Source of the DNA: Lantana camara
Lineage: Eukaryota > Streptophyta > Magnoliopsida > Lamiales > Verbenaceae
Assembly (NCBI GenBank): GCA_037501455.1
Contig: CM074858.1
Span: 89,068,501-89,132,500, forward strand
Reading direction: 5' to 3'
DNA: 64,000 nucleotides
This document shows, one piece after another, positions 44,939 to 57,261 of this stretch; within the stretch, counting starts at the first letter, position 1; each line of letters begins with the position of its first letter. A model generated the notes under the pieces. That model ran no database searches. It worked only from the letters and a program-made list of their open reading frames with translations, and was not told the DNA's origin. A program made the position numbers and the translations under genes.

Positions 44939-45746
44939 TAATTAAATTATGATCTTGATTATAACCTATATTTTCAAGTTCATGTTAATATAATCAAGTG
45001 TGATCTAGGTTAAAGGTATAACCTATAGTTAAAAGATCCAATTAAGGCATAAGATCAAGTTATGAAACATTAATCTATCTTAGGTTATAACATGTGACAC
45101 TATTAAAGTGTATAACATGATCAAGGCACTAATCCATTAATCCAAATCATACCATAAGCTCAATTCATAATTCAAGAGTCATATAACAATGTGACAACAT
45201 GTCACAACATATCTCATATCATATCATATCATATATCATAAACCTTAGGCATGTAACATGTAACAATTTAATTCCATATCAACATGTAACAAGTTGTGAC
45301 ATAATAAATTGTAAATCACTATTCCATTAGCTAGCATGCATGAACATAATTCAAATTCCATAATCATGCATCAATTCTCATAATATAACAAGCATATCAC
45401 ATGATCAAAGCATATACTAGAGCAATTCATAACATATTCAAGCATATACTAAACAATTAAAACATATAAACAACTATCAAAACATATCATGAAAACTATA
45501 TAATAAATGCATAAAATAAAATCCTATATGGCTTAGGGAAGACCCTAAGACCCAACCTAAACATAATATAAACATACCATAACATAAAAACATAAACTAA
45601 CTAAAACATAACATAAACTAAAGCATAAAAAATAAAACAAACCTAGCTAATGGAGGGGGGTGGCCGACGGCAAGAGGGGGAGAGGGAGAGAAGAAAGGGT
45701 GTTGTTAACACAACTTTGAGCAAGGATTCAAATGCCATGAGAGGGG

Positions 45747-45754
45747 TATTTATA
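45747..45754 (-). promoter_or_regulatory. TATA box candidate of LTR-A
   Basis: TATAAATA on the minus strand within CACCTATAAATACCCCTCTC; identical at 56152-56159 in LTR-B. The following text (downstream on the minus strand) could be the transcribed leader. Assigned by motif only. Confidence 0.5.
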
Positions 45755-46838
45755 GGTGTGAAGAAGCCCCTCACCTTGCAAATAGAAATGGCTTAAGGGT
45801 AGGAGAGCAAAACAAGAGTTCATCCACTTGTATCTTCTAGAAGCTTTAGGGATGTTGAAGCTAAAAATGGGACTGCTGGGGGTAATTCTGTAATTTCGTC
45901 CCCCAAGGCTCGAGGATAAGTGGCTGGAAGTTTAACCATTCCGACGGCAAGAAAATTAGCTTCGAAACGCATATTCATTCGTCGAAATCGGATTTACCGT
46001 TTGAAAGATACATTAGTTTTAGTGAATAAAAGTTTTGAGCTCGAAACTCGACACGAGTGAAAAACGACTTTCTAGAATGATTTTCAAGTCCGGATTGCTT
46101 CCAAAATTCAAGAAATAAATCGAGAAGCGTTTTGAGTCCAAAATCGACTATAAAACGTTTTACCGTTAAAAAGTTGAAAACGTAGGATGAATAGTGAATT
46201 CTCACGTACGTTTAGTGAATTCTCACGTACGAACGTACGCTTCAAAATTTCAAGCTAGGGTTTGAATCAAGAGTTGTAAAACATCTCAAAAATCTTGAAA
46301 TAGCTCAAGTAGTGCAAATCCAAAGAGAAAACATTTTCCGAATGAAAACCGTTCGTAAAAGGAATAGTAAACTAGGTTTTCAAAAACGTTTTCAATAAAA
46401 CAAAGTTCCGGAATGGATTTCCAAGTCAAGAATAATATCAAAAGACTCGTCTCGACTCAAGGATCGATTCGACTGTAACTTGGGTAGAAAAAGGTATCAG
46501 AATCAAAAGCTCATTTTCTGATGATTAGTAACTTTGGTCGGTAAGTTCCAAAAATACCCTTATGGCTCAAGAAAGACTTTCTGAGTTCGGGAAACCAGTT
46601 CAAACGATTGGGAAACATGTGTGATGAACCTCTAGGGTTCGAGTAGCAATATGAACAAGGTAGGCTCGGGTTATGAATAGTAAACTGTATCAAAGGTCAA
46701 GAATTCCCCCTTAAAACATGTCAGAACAAATACGAGCACCAAGTTCATGTAAGAATGCAATGCATGATGATTCAAAAAGTTGGATCACGGTCTATAAACG
46801 CTTTACCAATGTCTTAACTTACTGTTTTCATCCAGGCC

Positions 46839-49800
46839 CTATTTTGGGCTGTTACAATCACCCCTCCTTAAAGAGAATCTGTCCTCAGATTCTTCCGCTG
46901 TAACTGCAAACAACTCAGGGTGATGCTTCTGCATTTTCCCTTCTGTCTCCCAGGTTGCCTCTTCTGTCCCATGTCCCTTCCAAAGGACTTTAACCAAAGG
47001 AATCTTCCTATTCCTTAACTCTTGAAACTTCCTGTCTAGAATCTTAGCGGGCTTCAAAACATAAGTCAAATCCGGTTCCAACGGTATCTCCTCTATCGGC
47101 ACAACCTCTGTCTCATCCGAGAAACACTTGCGAAGCTGCGATACATGAAATACGTTGTGGATTCCTGTTAGACCTACAGGCAAATCCAATCTATAAGCTG
47201 TCGGTCCGACTCTCTCTAGTATCTCATACGGTCCAACATATCTCGAGTTTAACTTTCCACCTTTCCCAATTCGGGAAAACCCTTTCCTTGGCGATGCCTT
47301 CAGAAATACCTTTTCGCCCACTGCGAATTCCAAATCCTTTCTTCGTCGATCCGCATAATTCTTCTGCCTGTCCTGGGCAGCTTTCATTCTCTGGTGAATG
47401 ATCTGAATCTTTTCTGTCGCTTCTCTTATCCATTTAGCTGAATTCACTCTGATCGGTCCTTCCTCAGTACATCTCGCTTCATCCAAATCCCAGTACAACG
47501 GGGATCTACATTTCCTTCCATACAGAGCTTCATATGGAGCAGCTCTAATAGAAGCTTGATAACTATTGTTGTATGCAAACTCCACAAGAGGTAAACACTC
47601 TTTCCAACTTTCCTGGAAGTCTAAAGCGCAAGCTCTTAGCATATCTTCCAAGTATTTAATCATCCTTTCTGATTGTCCATCCGTCTGAGGATGCGCTGCA
47701 GTACTGAAGTTCAGCTTCGTTCCCATCAAAGTCTAAATTTCTTTCCATAAGTGCGACGTGAATTTCGGATCTCTATCCGACACTATACTGTTTGGGACTC
47801 CATGTAGTCTAACAATCTCTTGTTGATACAGCTTTGCCAACGTGCTGACCTTATCCGTCGTCTTTACTGGCAAAAAGTGCTCTGACTTTGTCAATCGATC
47901 AATGATCACCCAGATACTATCTTGTCCTCCTCTGACTTTGGGTAATCCAGTGACAAAATCCATCGTGATTTGCTCCCACTTCCAAGTCGGAATCGGTAAT
48001 GGTTGCAACTTCCCACTCGGCTTTTGGTGCTCCGCTTTAACTTTCTGACAAGTTAAGCACTTCTTAACATAGTTGGCTATGTCTCTCTTCATTCCGTTCC
48101 ACCAGAAATGCGTCTTAACATCTTGATACATCTTAGTGCCTCCGGGATGTATCGTGTACTTAGTCTTATGCGCTTCGTCGAGAATTTCTTTCCTCAAAAC
48201 AGTTGGTACGCACACTCGACCTTTATACCTCAATATTCCATGTTCATCAACCTTGAACTTGGTCTCATCATCTTTCTCCTTAGATTCGAGACATTTCTTG
48301 ATCCACTCGTCGTTCTTCTGTGCCTCCAGCACTTGTTCTTTCAAAGGTGATATCATCACAACGTTCGCGACTCGAGCTTTAGTTATCACCTCCATTCTCT
48401 CTCTTCGTTCAACCTCGGGGTTGGCAGAAATCTGTGCCAAACGAACTTTCCTGCTTAGTGCATCGGCTACAACATTCGCCTTTCCTGGATGGTACTGAAT
48501 AATGCAATCGTAGTCCTCCAGAAATTCCATCCATCTCCTTTGTCGCATATTCAACTCCTTCTGAGTAAATAGATATCGCAGGCTCTTATGATCAGTAAAG
48601 ATCTCAAACGTAACTCCATACAGGTAATGTCTCCACTTTCCCAGAGCAAAAATTATCACTGCTAACTCCAAATCATGAGTCGGGTAGTTGACTTCATGCG
48701 TTTTGAGTTTCCTTGATGCATACGCAATCACTTTCCCGTTCTGCATCAAAACTCCTCCTAGTCCTTCTTTCGAAGCGTCGGTGTAAACAGTATATCCTTC
48801 TTTTCCTTCTGGTAACGCTAACACGGGTGCAGTTGTTAGCATCTCCTTCAATCTTTGAAAACTTTGCTCACACTTCTCCGTCCAGTTGAACTTCCCTTCT
48901 TTCTTAGTCAACTTAGTGAGAGGTGTAGCTATCTTCGAGAAATCTTGGACAAACCTCCAGTAGTAACCAGCTAATCCCAGAAAACTCCTCATTTCTGAAG
49001 GATTCTTCGGTGACTTCCAATCCATAATCGTCTCATTCTTCGAGGGATCTACTTCGATTCCAGATCCTGATATGATGTGTCCGAGAAACGTAACTCTCTC
49101 AAGCCAGAACTCACATTTACTGAACTTTGCATATAGCTTGTGATCCAGCAAAGTGCGTAACATGATTCGAAGATGCTCAGCATGTTCCTCCGGTGTCTTC
49201 GAAAATACCAAGATATCGTCGATGAAGATCACTACAAACTTGTCGAGAAACGGCTTAAATATACGGTGCATCATATCCATGAATGCAGCTGGTGCGTTCG
49301 TCAAACCAAACGGCATTACCACAAACTCATAATGTCCATATCGGCTGTTGAAAGCAGTCTTCGGAATATCTGCTTCCCTGATCTTCAACTGATAATACCC
49401 TTGTCTAAGATCTAACTTGGAGTAGACCTTTGATCCTTGTAGTATGTCGAACAGCTCTTCGATATGAGGGATAGGATACTTATTCTTGATTGTCATCCTG
49501 TTCAGCTCCCGATAGTCAATGCATAAACGCAATGATCCATCCTTCTTCTTAACGAAAAGAACAGGTGCTCCCCACGGCGATGTGCTTGGTCGAACATATC
49601 CAGACTCAATCAGTTCATCCAATTGCTTTCTCAGTTCATCTAATTCAGCTGGAGCCATTCTGTAAGGTGTCTTTGAGTACGGCTCAGCTTCTGATATCGT
49701 CTCGATCGTAAACTCCAACTCTCGGTCAGGGGGTAACGAATCCAAATGCTCAGGAAACACATCTAGGAACTCGTTCACCACTTCCACTTCTTCGATCTTA

Positions 49801-50348
49801 AGTTGATCTTTCGGTCTATTCAAAAGATAAGCTACAAATCCACTAGCTCCTTTCTGAATCAACTTCTTAGCTTCCATCGAAGAAATCACTGATAACTTCT
49901 CAACTTTCCCTTCCGATGTCCCACTTTCATCTTCTTGCAAGATGATCTCTTTCTTGTAACAATCCAACTTAGCTCGGTACTTAGACAACCAATCCATACC
50001 AAGTATAACATCATATCTTGTCATCGGCAACTCAATAAGATCCGTCGGGTAACAACGGGTACCAATACATATAGGGCAGCGTTTATATACTTGATCCGTA
50101 ACAAGGCAAGTTCCCAAAGGAGAACTCACTTCAAATTTATATGGCAAGTATTCAAGCGGAAACTGTAAATGCGCACATAATTTAGAAGCAACAAATGAAT
50201 GCGCAGCACCAGGGTCATACAAGACCTTAACTGGCGTTTTAAGAATGTGCACAATACCTTCCACAACAGACGAAGGATCAACCTCCTCCTTACCATCCAA
50301 AGCATAAGCTCTGCCTTTGACCACCGGTTTGTTCGTCGTACCCACCAC
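46839..50348 (-). pseudogene. Tekay-like pol, unit 1: PR, RT, RNase H, integrase, chromodomain
   Basis: Open from 50348 to a TAG at 47730-47732 and again from 47729 to 46839. Protease: [15 protein letters not shown] and [66 protein letters not shown] and catalytic [10 protein letters not shown]. RNase [57 protein letters not shown]. Integrase: zinc finger ([17 protein letters not shown]), then [16 protein letters not shown] and GQSERMI (D,D,E). Chromodomain: [24 protein letters not shown]...EATWETEGKM. Only the integrase TAG (a CAG in unit 2) breaks it. The last five codons and the stop lie in the 3' LTR. Confidence 0.93.
46857..46870 (-). promoter_or_regulatory. polypurine tract, unit 1
   Basis: On the minus strand AAGGAGGGGTGAT directly precedes the 3' LTR start TGTAACAG at 46856. 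It also encodes the LRRGD residues near the end of pol. Confidence 0.8.
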
Positions 50349-51403
50349 TGCTTTTCCTTTATCCTGGACCCCAAATCTCCTGATCTTGTGGGGCCACTAT
50401 CCATCTGGTGCTCAGGGGAACCACACGCGAAACACTGTCCAGCTTTCTTGCGACAGTTCTCCTCAATGTGTCCCGTTCGGCGACAATATCGGCAAACAAT
50501 TTCCTCTGGACCTGGCTGAGGTGCTCTCTGCTGTTGTGGCGCCTTCTGATACTGCTGTGGCGCTTTCTGCTTCTGTGCTTGCTGTTTCGGTGGAGCATTC
50601 TGCTGCTGACGCTGTGGTGTTACCATTGGCCTCTTTCCAGTTCCTTGGGGAAAAGATCCGGAAGGTCGCTTATTACCTTGATAAGGCTTAGGGTTAGAAG
50701 GTCCTTGACGGGCAGTAGTTATCTTGATCTCCTTGTGTGCAGCCTCAACCCTTAGTGCTCTATCAACAGCCTGGTTGTAGGTCTTAATAACCAAAGATGC
50801 AAGTGCCAACCGAAGTTTGGGCTTCAGTCCATCAATAAACCTCTTCGTCTTGCGACGCTCATCATTCAGAATATGAGGCGCATACTTGATCAGCCTCACA
50901 AACCTAGCTTCATACTCCATCACATTCATAGTTCCCTGAACCAGACTCATAAACTCAGCCTCTCGTGCATCACGAGTCACTTGAGGCGTATACTTCTGCT
51001 GAAACTCTCTGATAAACTCATCCCAACTTCCTTCAACGTTATTTTCAATCCACATTGCTGAACGTGCTTCCACCAATTGTATGCAGCTCCTTCCATAAGA
51101 AAAGTAGCATACCGAACTCGTTCACGATCCTCTGGGTAGATCTCCATAGCCTCGAAAATCTTCTCAAGACTGGTAATCCAATTCTCAGCCTTTAGGTCGT
51201 TCGGTTCTCCATAGAACTTAGGCGGATTCATCCTCAGAAATTTCTCCAATGACCTTTTATTAGGAGGGTTATCTCTCGGTGCAGAAGCCCTCATAAATTG
51301 TCGTAGCACATCCCTTAATTCCGGAGTTCCTTCCCTTTGGCGTGACATCTCTTTGGGGTGGCAGTGGTGGTACACGATTCCGGGGTGCTCTTCTCGGTGG
51401 CAT
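50345..51403 (-). pseudogene. Tekay-like gag, unit 1, three frame breaks
   Basis: Gag starts at ATG 51403 (MPPRRAPRNRVPPLPPQRD). Landmarks: LRDVLRQFMRASAPRDN, FLRMNPPKFYGEPNDLKAENWITSLEKIFEAMEI, EGAAYNWW, SWDEFIREFQQKYTPQV, EAEFMSLVQGTMNVMEYEARF. A Gln/Pro-rich stretch and two zinc knuckles follow: CRYCRRTGHIEENC, complete, and CFACGSPEHQ, whose last Cys is lost. Breaks: an 8-base deletion near 51341 (private to this unit), a frame change after YNWW near 51070 (shared with unit 2), and a frame change after GSPEHQM near 50400 (shared). Gag would form the particle. Confidence 0.88.
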
Positions 51404-52222
51404 GTTGTTACTGAATTCATAAGCATTCAGATACATATATTCGATGCATGACATATAATGATTCACAGAATCCGTAACCACGTATTCACATTCTCACGTA
51501 GTCACACATAAGTATGAGAACAACACATTCCTATAACAACATGTCAGCAAAGATTCAAGATCTCCAAACATATCATATAATCAGAAACAATTGTCAGATA
51601 ACATGTAAACGAGAACACAAGCTCGGGTAACATATCAACATATCAGAAACATGTATAACACATCCCAAAACATGATCAACATGTAAAACGGGAACAGAAC
51701 GTGTACTGTCATATCAACAAGAACTGTAACATGATCAACATATCCAGAAGCGTATTCAACATATCAAGAACAATAGCATGCTAACAATAAATGAAATGGC
51801 ATGATCCTATCAACGGTCCTAATGGTATCTTGAAGCAACTCTAAGACTCATGCAATGACAGTTATGGAAAACAGTAAACAGATATTCAACATAAAGCCGA
51901 AAGTGTTATAACTGTGCAAGGTTTGGTAAAATTTACTACATGCCACATGTTAACAGTATTAATTCAAAAATGGGGAGGACCCGATACTATCGAGTTGACT
52001 CCCTTACAGGCCTTACCAATCCGTCCAACCCTGCTGAAAATAACCTAGTAGGTACCAAGTCATCTGAACCGTAATCCGTGGTGCCAAAAGTCGGGGATCA
52101 TCTACCAGAGCTATACATCCCCTCATCCAAAAGTCAGTCCTGAACTATCCCGGCTATACGTCCGCCATCCATAGATAGATATATATGCATCAGTACTATA
52201 TACAAAAATCTCCCATCAGCAA
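51404..52222 (-). other. spacer between extra ORF and gag, unit 1
   Basis: About 820 bp with no gene. It is AT-rich, with repeated ACATATCA/ACATGATCAACATGT words (51590-51780), the kind of text that could form AU-rich RNA structure. Confidence 0.6.
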
Positions 52223-52903
52223 TCAACCCTGATAACTGTGGTCCAAAGAACCCCTGGTGGTGTCATCAGAAACGGCAACGACCTCACCCTGTCCGTGTCC
52301 TGCTGGATCATCTCCGCCATCATCATCATCATCAGACCCTCCATCGCCTCCATTAGACTGATCCTGCATAGGCTCGGGCTCCTGAGAGGCCTGACTGACA
52401 TCCTGACCCTCGACCTCCTCAACTGCCTGCTCATCGGATAAGTGATAGGTATCATACAGGCGAGCTCTCACACGAGCACGATAATGCTGGTGACGCTCCA
52501 TAGAGGTATCGCGATCGATAGTCATCTGCATAAGATCTGCCTCCAGCTCAGCAATACGAGCAGCCCTCTGATCAGCAATATGAGTCATCTCTGCAGCATG
52601 CTCACGAGCGATGTCCCTGTCAATCTGGTACTGCAGTGACTGATCCTGATAGCGCAGAGACTCCAACCTGACTTCACGGGTCCTCTGATACTCCTGAAAG
52701 TAACCATCTCTCTCAGACTCGAGATAGTGCACAACTCTGTTAGGATAGGAATACCCAGGTCTGCCACTGTTCCTAGACCTACGCCAAGTGTAGAAACGAG
52801 TGCCTCCACGGCGAGAAACTGCCACAGTACGCGGGGCCTCAAACTGCTCAAAGAAAGCCTCATCCATCTGCTGATTAGGATCCTGGTGTGGCTGAACTGC
52901 CAT
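52223..52903 (-). CDS. extra ORF upstream of gag, unit 1, 226 aa
   Basis: I do not recognise this protein. The frame opens at 53038, but the Met at 52903 (MAVQPHQDPNQQMDEAFFEQF) is the better start because the residues before it are leader-like. It has a basic Arg-rich part (about residues 30-55: SRRGGTRFYTWRRSRNSGRPGY), a charged, probably coiled-coil part (about 60-165: YQIDRDIAREHAAEMTHIADQRAARIAELEADLMQM), and an acidic, Gly-rich tail (GGDGGSDDDDDGGDD). It lies between the priming site and gag, in the same direction. Chromoviruses of this group usually have only gag-pol, so the ORF is unusual. No signal peptide or membrane segment is seen. Confidence 0.75.
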   Translation of the reverse strand: MAVQPHQDPNQQMDEAFFEQFEAPRTVAVSRRGGTRFYTWRRSRNSGRPGYSYPNRVVHYLESERDGYFQEYQRTREVRLESLRYQDQSLQYQIDRDIAREHAAEMTHIADQRAARIAELEADLMQMTIDRDTSMERHQHYRARVRARLYDTYHLSDEQAVEEVEGQDVSQASQEPEPMQDQSNGGDGGSDDDDDGGDDPAGHGQGEVVAVSDDTTRGSLDHSYQG

Positions 52904-53070
52904 AGCTATACAGAAGATACCACAGATATGAAATCCAGATAACAGAACCATGCAATCCCCAAATATCCTGTCTCGATGCAATATGAGAATGATCCGGGAT
53001 GCAATGCGTGAACAATCCATGATGCAACATGAGAGCAATCTAGGTTAAGTCTCTTCTTACTTAACCCGAT

Positions 53071-53082
53071 GCTCTGATACCA
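53071..53082 (-). promoter_or_regulatory. primer-binding site for initiator-Met tRNA, unit 1
   Basis: TGGTATCAGAGC on the minus strand, eight bases after the 5' LTR end at 53091. Confidence 0.92.
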
Positions 53083-53090
53083 CCTCAGGC

Positions 53091-56000
53091 TGTAACGCCC
53101 CACCCGTACCAGAACAAGAGGAGAGCGGCGTCTCAACCCCCGCACTGAAGCACCTCTCAAGTAATGGTGTGAGCCATCACTCAAGAATTACTCCAGCGAA
53201 CGGCTGTCTATCAGAACTATACATGTACAACGATGTGGCTATGCAGCGGAAAATCAGAGTATTTTAAAACTTTTCAAAACATGTGCGTGATGGCATGTAA
53301 CAAGCAAGAACATATTGATCGTGTAAGAGAGACTCGGCATATCAGAACATATAACAGATTCACATATAAGTACCGATACAGCAGAGTTCAAAATATCTGT
53401 AACAGAGTAGCAGAAAGAGTATAACGAAGATACTCAAGTATTCAGAAACATATACAGAAACATAAAGTGATGCAGCCATAAAACATATGCAGGACACAAA
53501 AGAGGAAGTAATACTAAGTCCTGACTGAAACAAAAATGACAATCTAGAGCTTCAAGATACCTCTAGACTGTGGCTGCAAGACCTGAAACCACGAGGCAAG
53601 AAAACGGGAGAGGTATTAGTCAAAAGGACTAAGCGGGGGAATACTTTAAAGAAAGTACTGAATTAAAGAACTTGAAGTAAAGTTCGAAACTGTTAAATGC
53701 GATGCTTTAAAGAAGAACTTGAAACAAGTTCGATTGATAAAACTCTTTGAATGCGATGCTGTAAAAGAATGCACGTTATAAAACATTTTCATGAATTCTA
53801 TCACACGCGCACACATATGCTGTTGATGGTTCATAATTCTTTCATAAAACGGGATAAGGGTAAAGTGAACTTTTCTAGATATGAACCATCCTTTATGAAA
53901 CAGAATTTTGCCCGCAAGCTAGGCTCCTCCATCCTTACTCCAGAAAAACATGATTCGGTAGAGCATCGGACCAGGATCAACGATAATTCCACGTTTAGTA
54001 GAGTATCGGACCAAGATCAACAATAACCCCACATAAAGTAGAGCATTGGACCAAGGTCAACAACAACTCCGCACATAGTAGACTATCGGACTAAGGTCAA
54101 CAACGACTCTTACCAACACATACAAACATGCACCATCCTCCACCGGTTGTCACTTCGGGTAGCTAGCCCTAGGCGACCTATAAACATGTAATGGGAGCAG
54201 ATTTGCTGTCCGTTCCCAGACAAATTGTCCTGACTTAACAAACCTCCTGTTAAAAGTCGGTGTCAATAGTCTAAGTGTGGCGGCCGGTATTGGTGATGTC
54301 GTTAGCGCTCACATCCCGAGCATCACCTCCACACATAACCGCCGGGCCCAAACTGTAAACTGTATGCTTGCATTTAAGATTAGCAGTGACCAGAGTATCA
54401 CTCCAGTATGCTAACTATAACATGTGAAACTGTAACTCTAACATATGATGCTGTCTGTAAAACATATGATTCTGTCTGAAAACATGTGATTCTGTCTGTA
54501 AATTGTACTTTGAAAACATATGCAAACATGTAACTGTCTTTGAACAAGAATGCAGAACTTTGGAAAACATGTACTGTTGATCAAGGTATACTATTAAAGT
54601 ATGAATGATCCTTTCAAGAGAATGTCCCGATAAAAGGGATAGTTCAAAACAAGGTTTAGCTTTGAATTTCAAAACATATGATACGATAGTATAATCGTGG
54701 TTCCAGTTGGAAAACATTTATAACTTCACCTCACCTAATAGTAACAAAAGGTATGTAGACAGATTATGCGGTGCCCTGGGGATCCCAGTGCTCAACTTTA
54801 ACTCCTGTAGGTGGCGTACTAGAGTGAGCTTAACAACTAAGACCCACTACTAACCAAGATGCATATGAAATGCAAGAAACAAATGAACAAGGAACATGTA
54901 ACACAAGAGAGTAATACCATTTAAGGTATCCAAGAAAGGTAACACACAAAGGAATACGTTAAAGTGAGTTACTCTTAACGTTAGACTATGATCTTACTAT
55001 AACCGAGTAAGCTTTAGTCAAATTATGAATCCTATCGCAAACCTTAGGTTAAGAAACAAGTCCACGAAAGAAAACACATTTTTGAAAACACATTTTAGAC
55101 CCTGGATATGGAAACCCTAAGTGCAAATGTCTATAGAGAAAGCACAAGTTTTAATTCATTTTTACTATTCAAAAGCACTATTTAAAAGTACTATTCCAAA
55201 TTACTATTCACAGGTTACTATTCACATGTCGGGTCAAAGGGTCGGGTCAAACCCTTACTATACACACACCCACACACACACGGTACACACACACACCATG
55301 CACGAACACACACACACACGGCATGCACACACACACACACCCTAATTAAATTATGATCTTGATTATAACCTATATTTTCAAGTTCATGTTAATATAATCA
55401 AGTGTGATCTAGGTTAAAGGTATAACCTATAGTTAAAAGATCCAATTAAGGCATAAGATCAAGTTATGAAACATTAATCTATCTTAGGTTATAACATGTG
55501 ACACTATTAAAGTGTATAACATGATCAAGGCACTAATCCATTAATCCAAATCATACCATAAGCTCAATTCATAATTCAAGAGTCATATAACAATGTGACA
55601 ACATGTCACAACATATCTCATATCATATCATATCATATATCATAAACCTTTAGGCATGTAACATGTAACAATTTAATTCCATATCAACATGTAACAAGTT
55701 GTGACATAATAAATTGTAAATCACTATTCCATTAGCTAGCATGCATGAACATAATTCAAATTCCATAATCATGCATCAATTCTCATAATATAACAAGCAT
55801 ATCACATGATCAAAGCATATACTAGAGCAATTCATAACATATTCAAGCATATACTAAACAATTAAAACATATAAACAACTATCAAAACATATCATGAAAA
55901 CTATATAATAAATGCATAAAATAAAATCCTATATGGCTTAGGGAAGACCCTAAGACCCAACCTAAACATAATATAAACATACCATAACATAAAAACATAA

Positions 56001-57261
56001 ACTAACTAAAACATAACATAAACTAAAGCATAAAAAATAAAACAAACCTAGCTAATTGAGGGGGGTGGCCGACGGCAAGAGGGGGAGAGGGAGAGAAGAA
56101 AGGGTGTTGTTAACACAACTTTGAGCAAGGATTCAAATGCCATGAGAGGGGTATTTATAGGTGTGAAGAAGCCCCTCACCTTGCAAATAGAAATGGCTTA
56201 AGGGTAGGAGAGCAAAACAAGAGTTCATCCACTTGTATCTTCTAGAAGCTTTAGGGATGTTGAAGCTAAAAATGGGACTGCTGGGGGTAATTCTGTAATT
56301 TCGTCCCCCAAGGCTCGAGGATAAGTGGCTGGAAGTTTAACCATTCCGACGGCAAGAAAATTAGCTTCGAAACGCATATTCATTCGTCGAAATCGGATTT
56401 ACCGTTTGAAAGATACATTAGTTTTAGTGAATAAAAGTTTTGAGCTCGAAACTCGACACGAGTGAAAAACGACTTTCTAGAATGATTTTCAAGTCCGGAT
56501 TGCTTCCAAAATTCAAGAAATAAATCGAGAAGCGTTTTGAGTCCAAAATCGACTATAAAACGTTTTACCGTTAAAAAGTTGAAAACGTAGGATGAATAGT
56601 AAATTCTCACGTACGTTTAGTGAATTCTCACGTACGAACGTACGCTTCAAAATTTCAAGCTAGGGTTTGAATCAAGAGTTGTAAAACATCTCAAAAATCT
56701 TGAAATAGCTCAAGTAGTGCAAATCCGAAGAGAAAACATTTTCCGAATGAAAACCGTTCGTAAAAGGAATAGTAAACTAGGTTTTCAAAAACGTTTTCAA
56801 TAAAACAAAGTTCCGGAATGGATTTCCAAGTCAAGAATAATATCAAAAGACTCGTCTCGACTCAAGGATCGATTCGACTGTAACTTGGGTAGAAAAAGGT
56901 ATCAGAATCAAAAGCTCATTTTCTGATGATTAGTAACTTTGGTCGGTAAGTTCCAAAAATACCCTTATGGCTCAAGAAAGACTTTCTGAGTTCGGGAAAC
57001 CAGTTCAAACGATTGGGAAACATGTGTGATGAACCTCTAGGGTTCGAGTAGCAATATGAACAAGGTAGGCTCGGGTTATGAATAGTAAACTGTATCAAAG
57101 GTCAAGAATTCCCCCTTAAAACATGTCAGAACAAATACGAGCACCAAGTTCATGTAAGAATGCAATGCATGATGATTCAAGAAGTTGGATCACGGTCTAT
57201 AAACGCTTTACCACTGCCTTAACTTACTGTTTTCATCCAGGCCCTATTTTGGGCTGTTACA
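53091..57261 (-). mobile_element. LTR-B, 4,171 bp, shared by both units
   Basis: Serves as the 5' LTR of unit 1 and the 3' LTR of unit 2. It has the priming site of unit 1 on its left and the polypurine tract of unit 2 on its right. It carries the same repeats as LTR-A: the 40-bp repeat at 53958-54117, CA repeats at 55261-55341 and TATAAATA at 56152-56159. Confidence 0.92.
53958..54117. repeat. 40-bp tandem repeat in LTR-B
   Basis: Four units, as in LTR-A; the last differs by two bases (ATCGGACTAAGG). Confidence 0.9.

Larger units (their letters stand above)
42686..46856 (-). mobile_element. LTR-A, 4,171 bp
   Basis: On the minus strand TGTAACAGCCC (46856) to GGGGGCGTTACA (42686). It is followed on the left by GTTCG. 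It has a 40-bp tandem repeat (43554-43713), CA repeats (44858-44938) and a TATA box (45747-45754). Short open frames inside are not genes. Confidence 0.92.

Noticed and set aside
44717..44941. Open frame rich in His and Thr
   Set aside because: It is a translated CA microsatellite in the LTR.
47842..50755. Plus-strand open frames across the Tekay-like pol and gag
   Set aside because: Antisense shadows of a long minus-strand gag-pol with clear domains.
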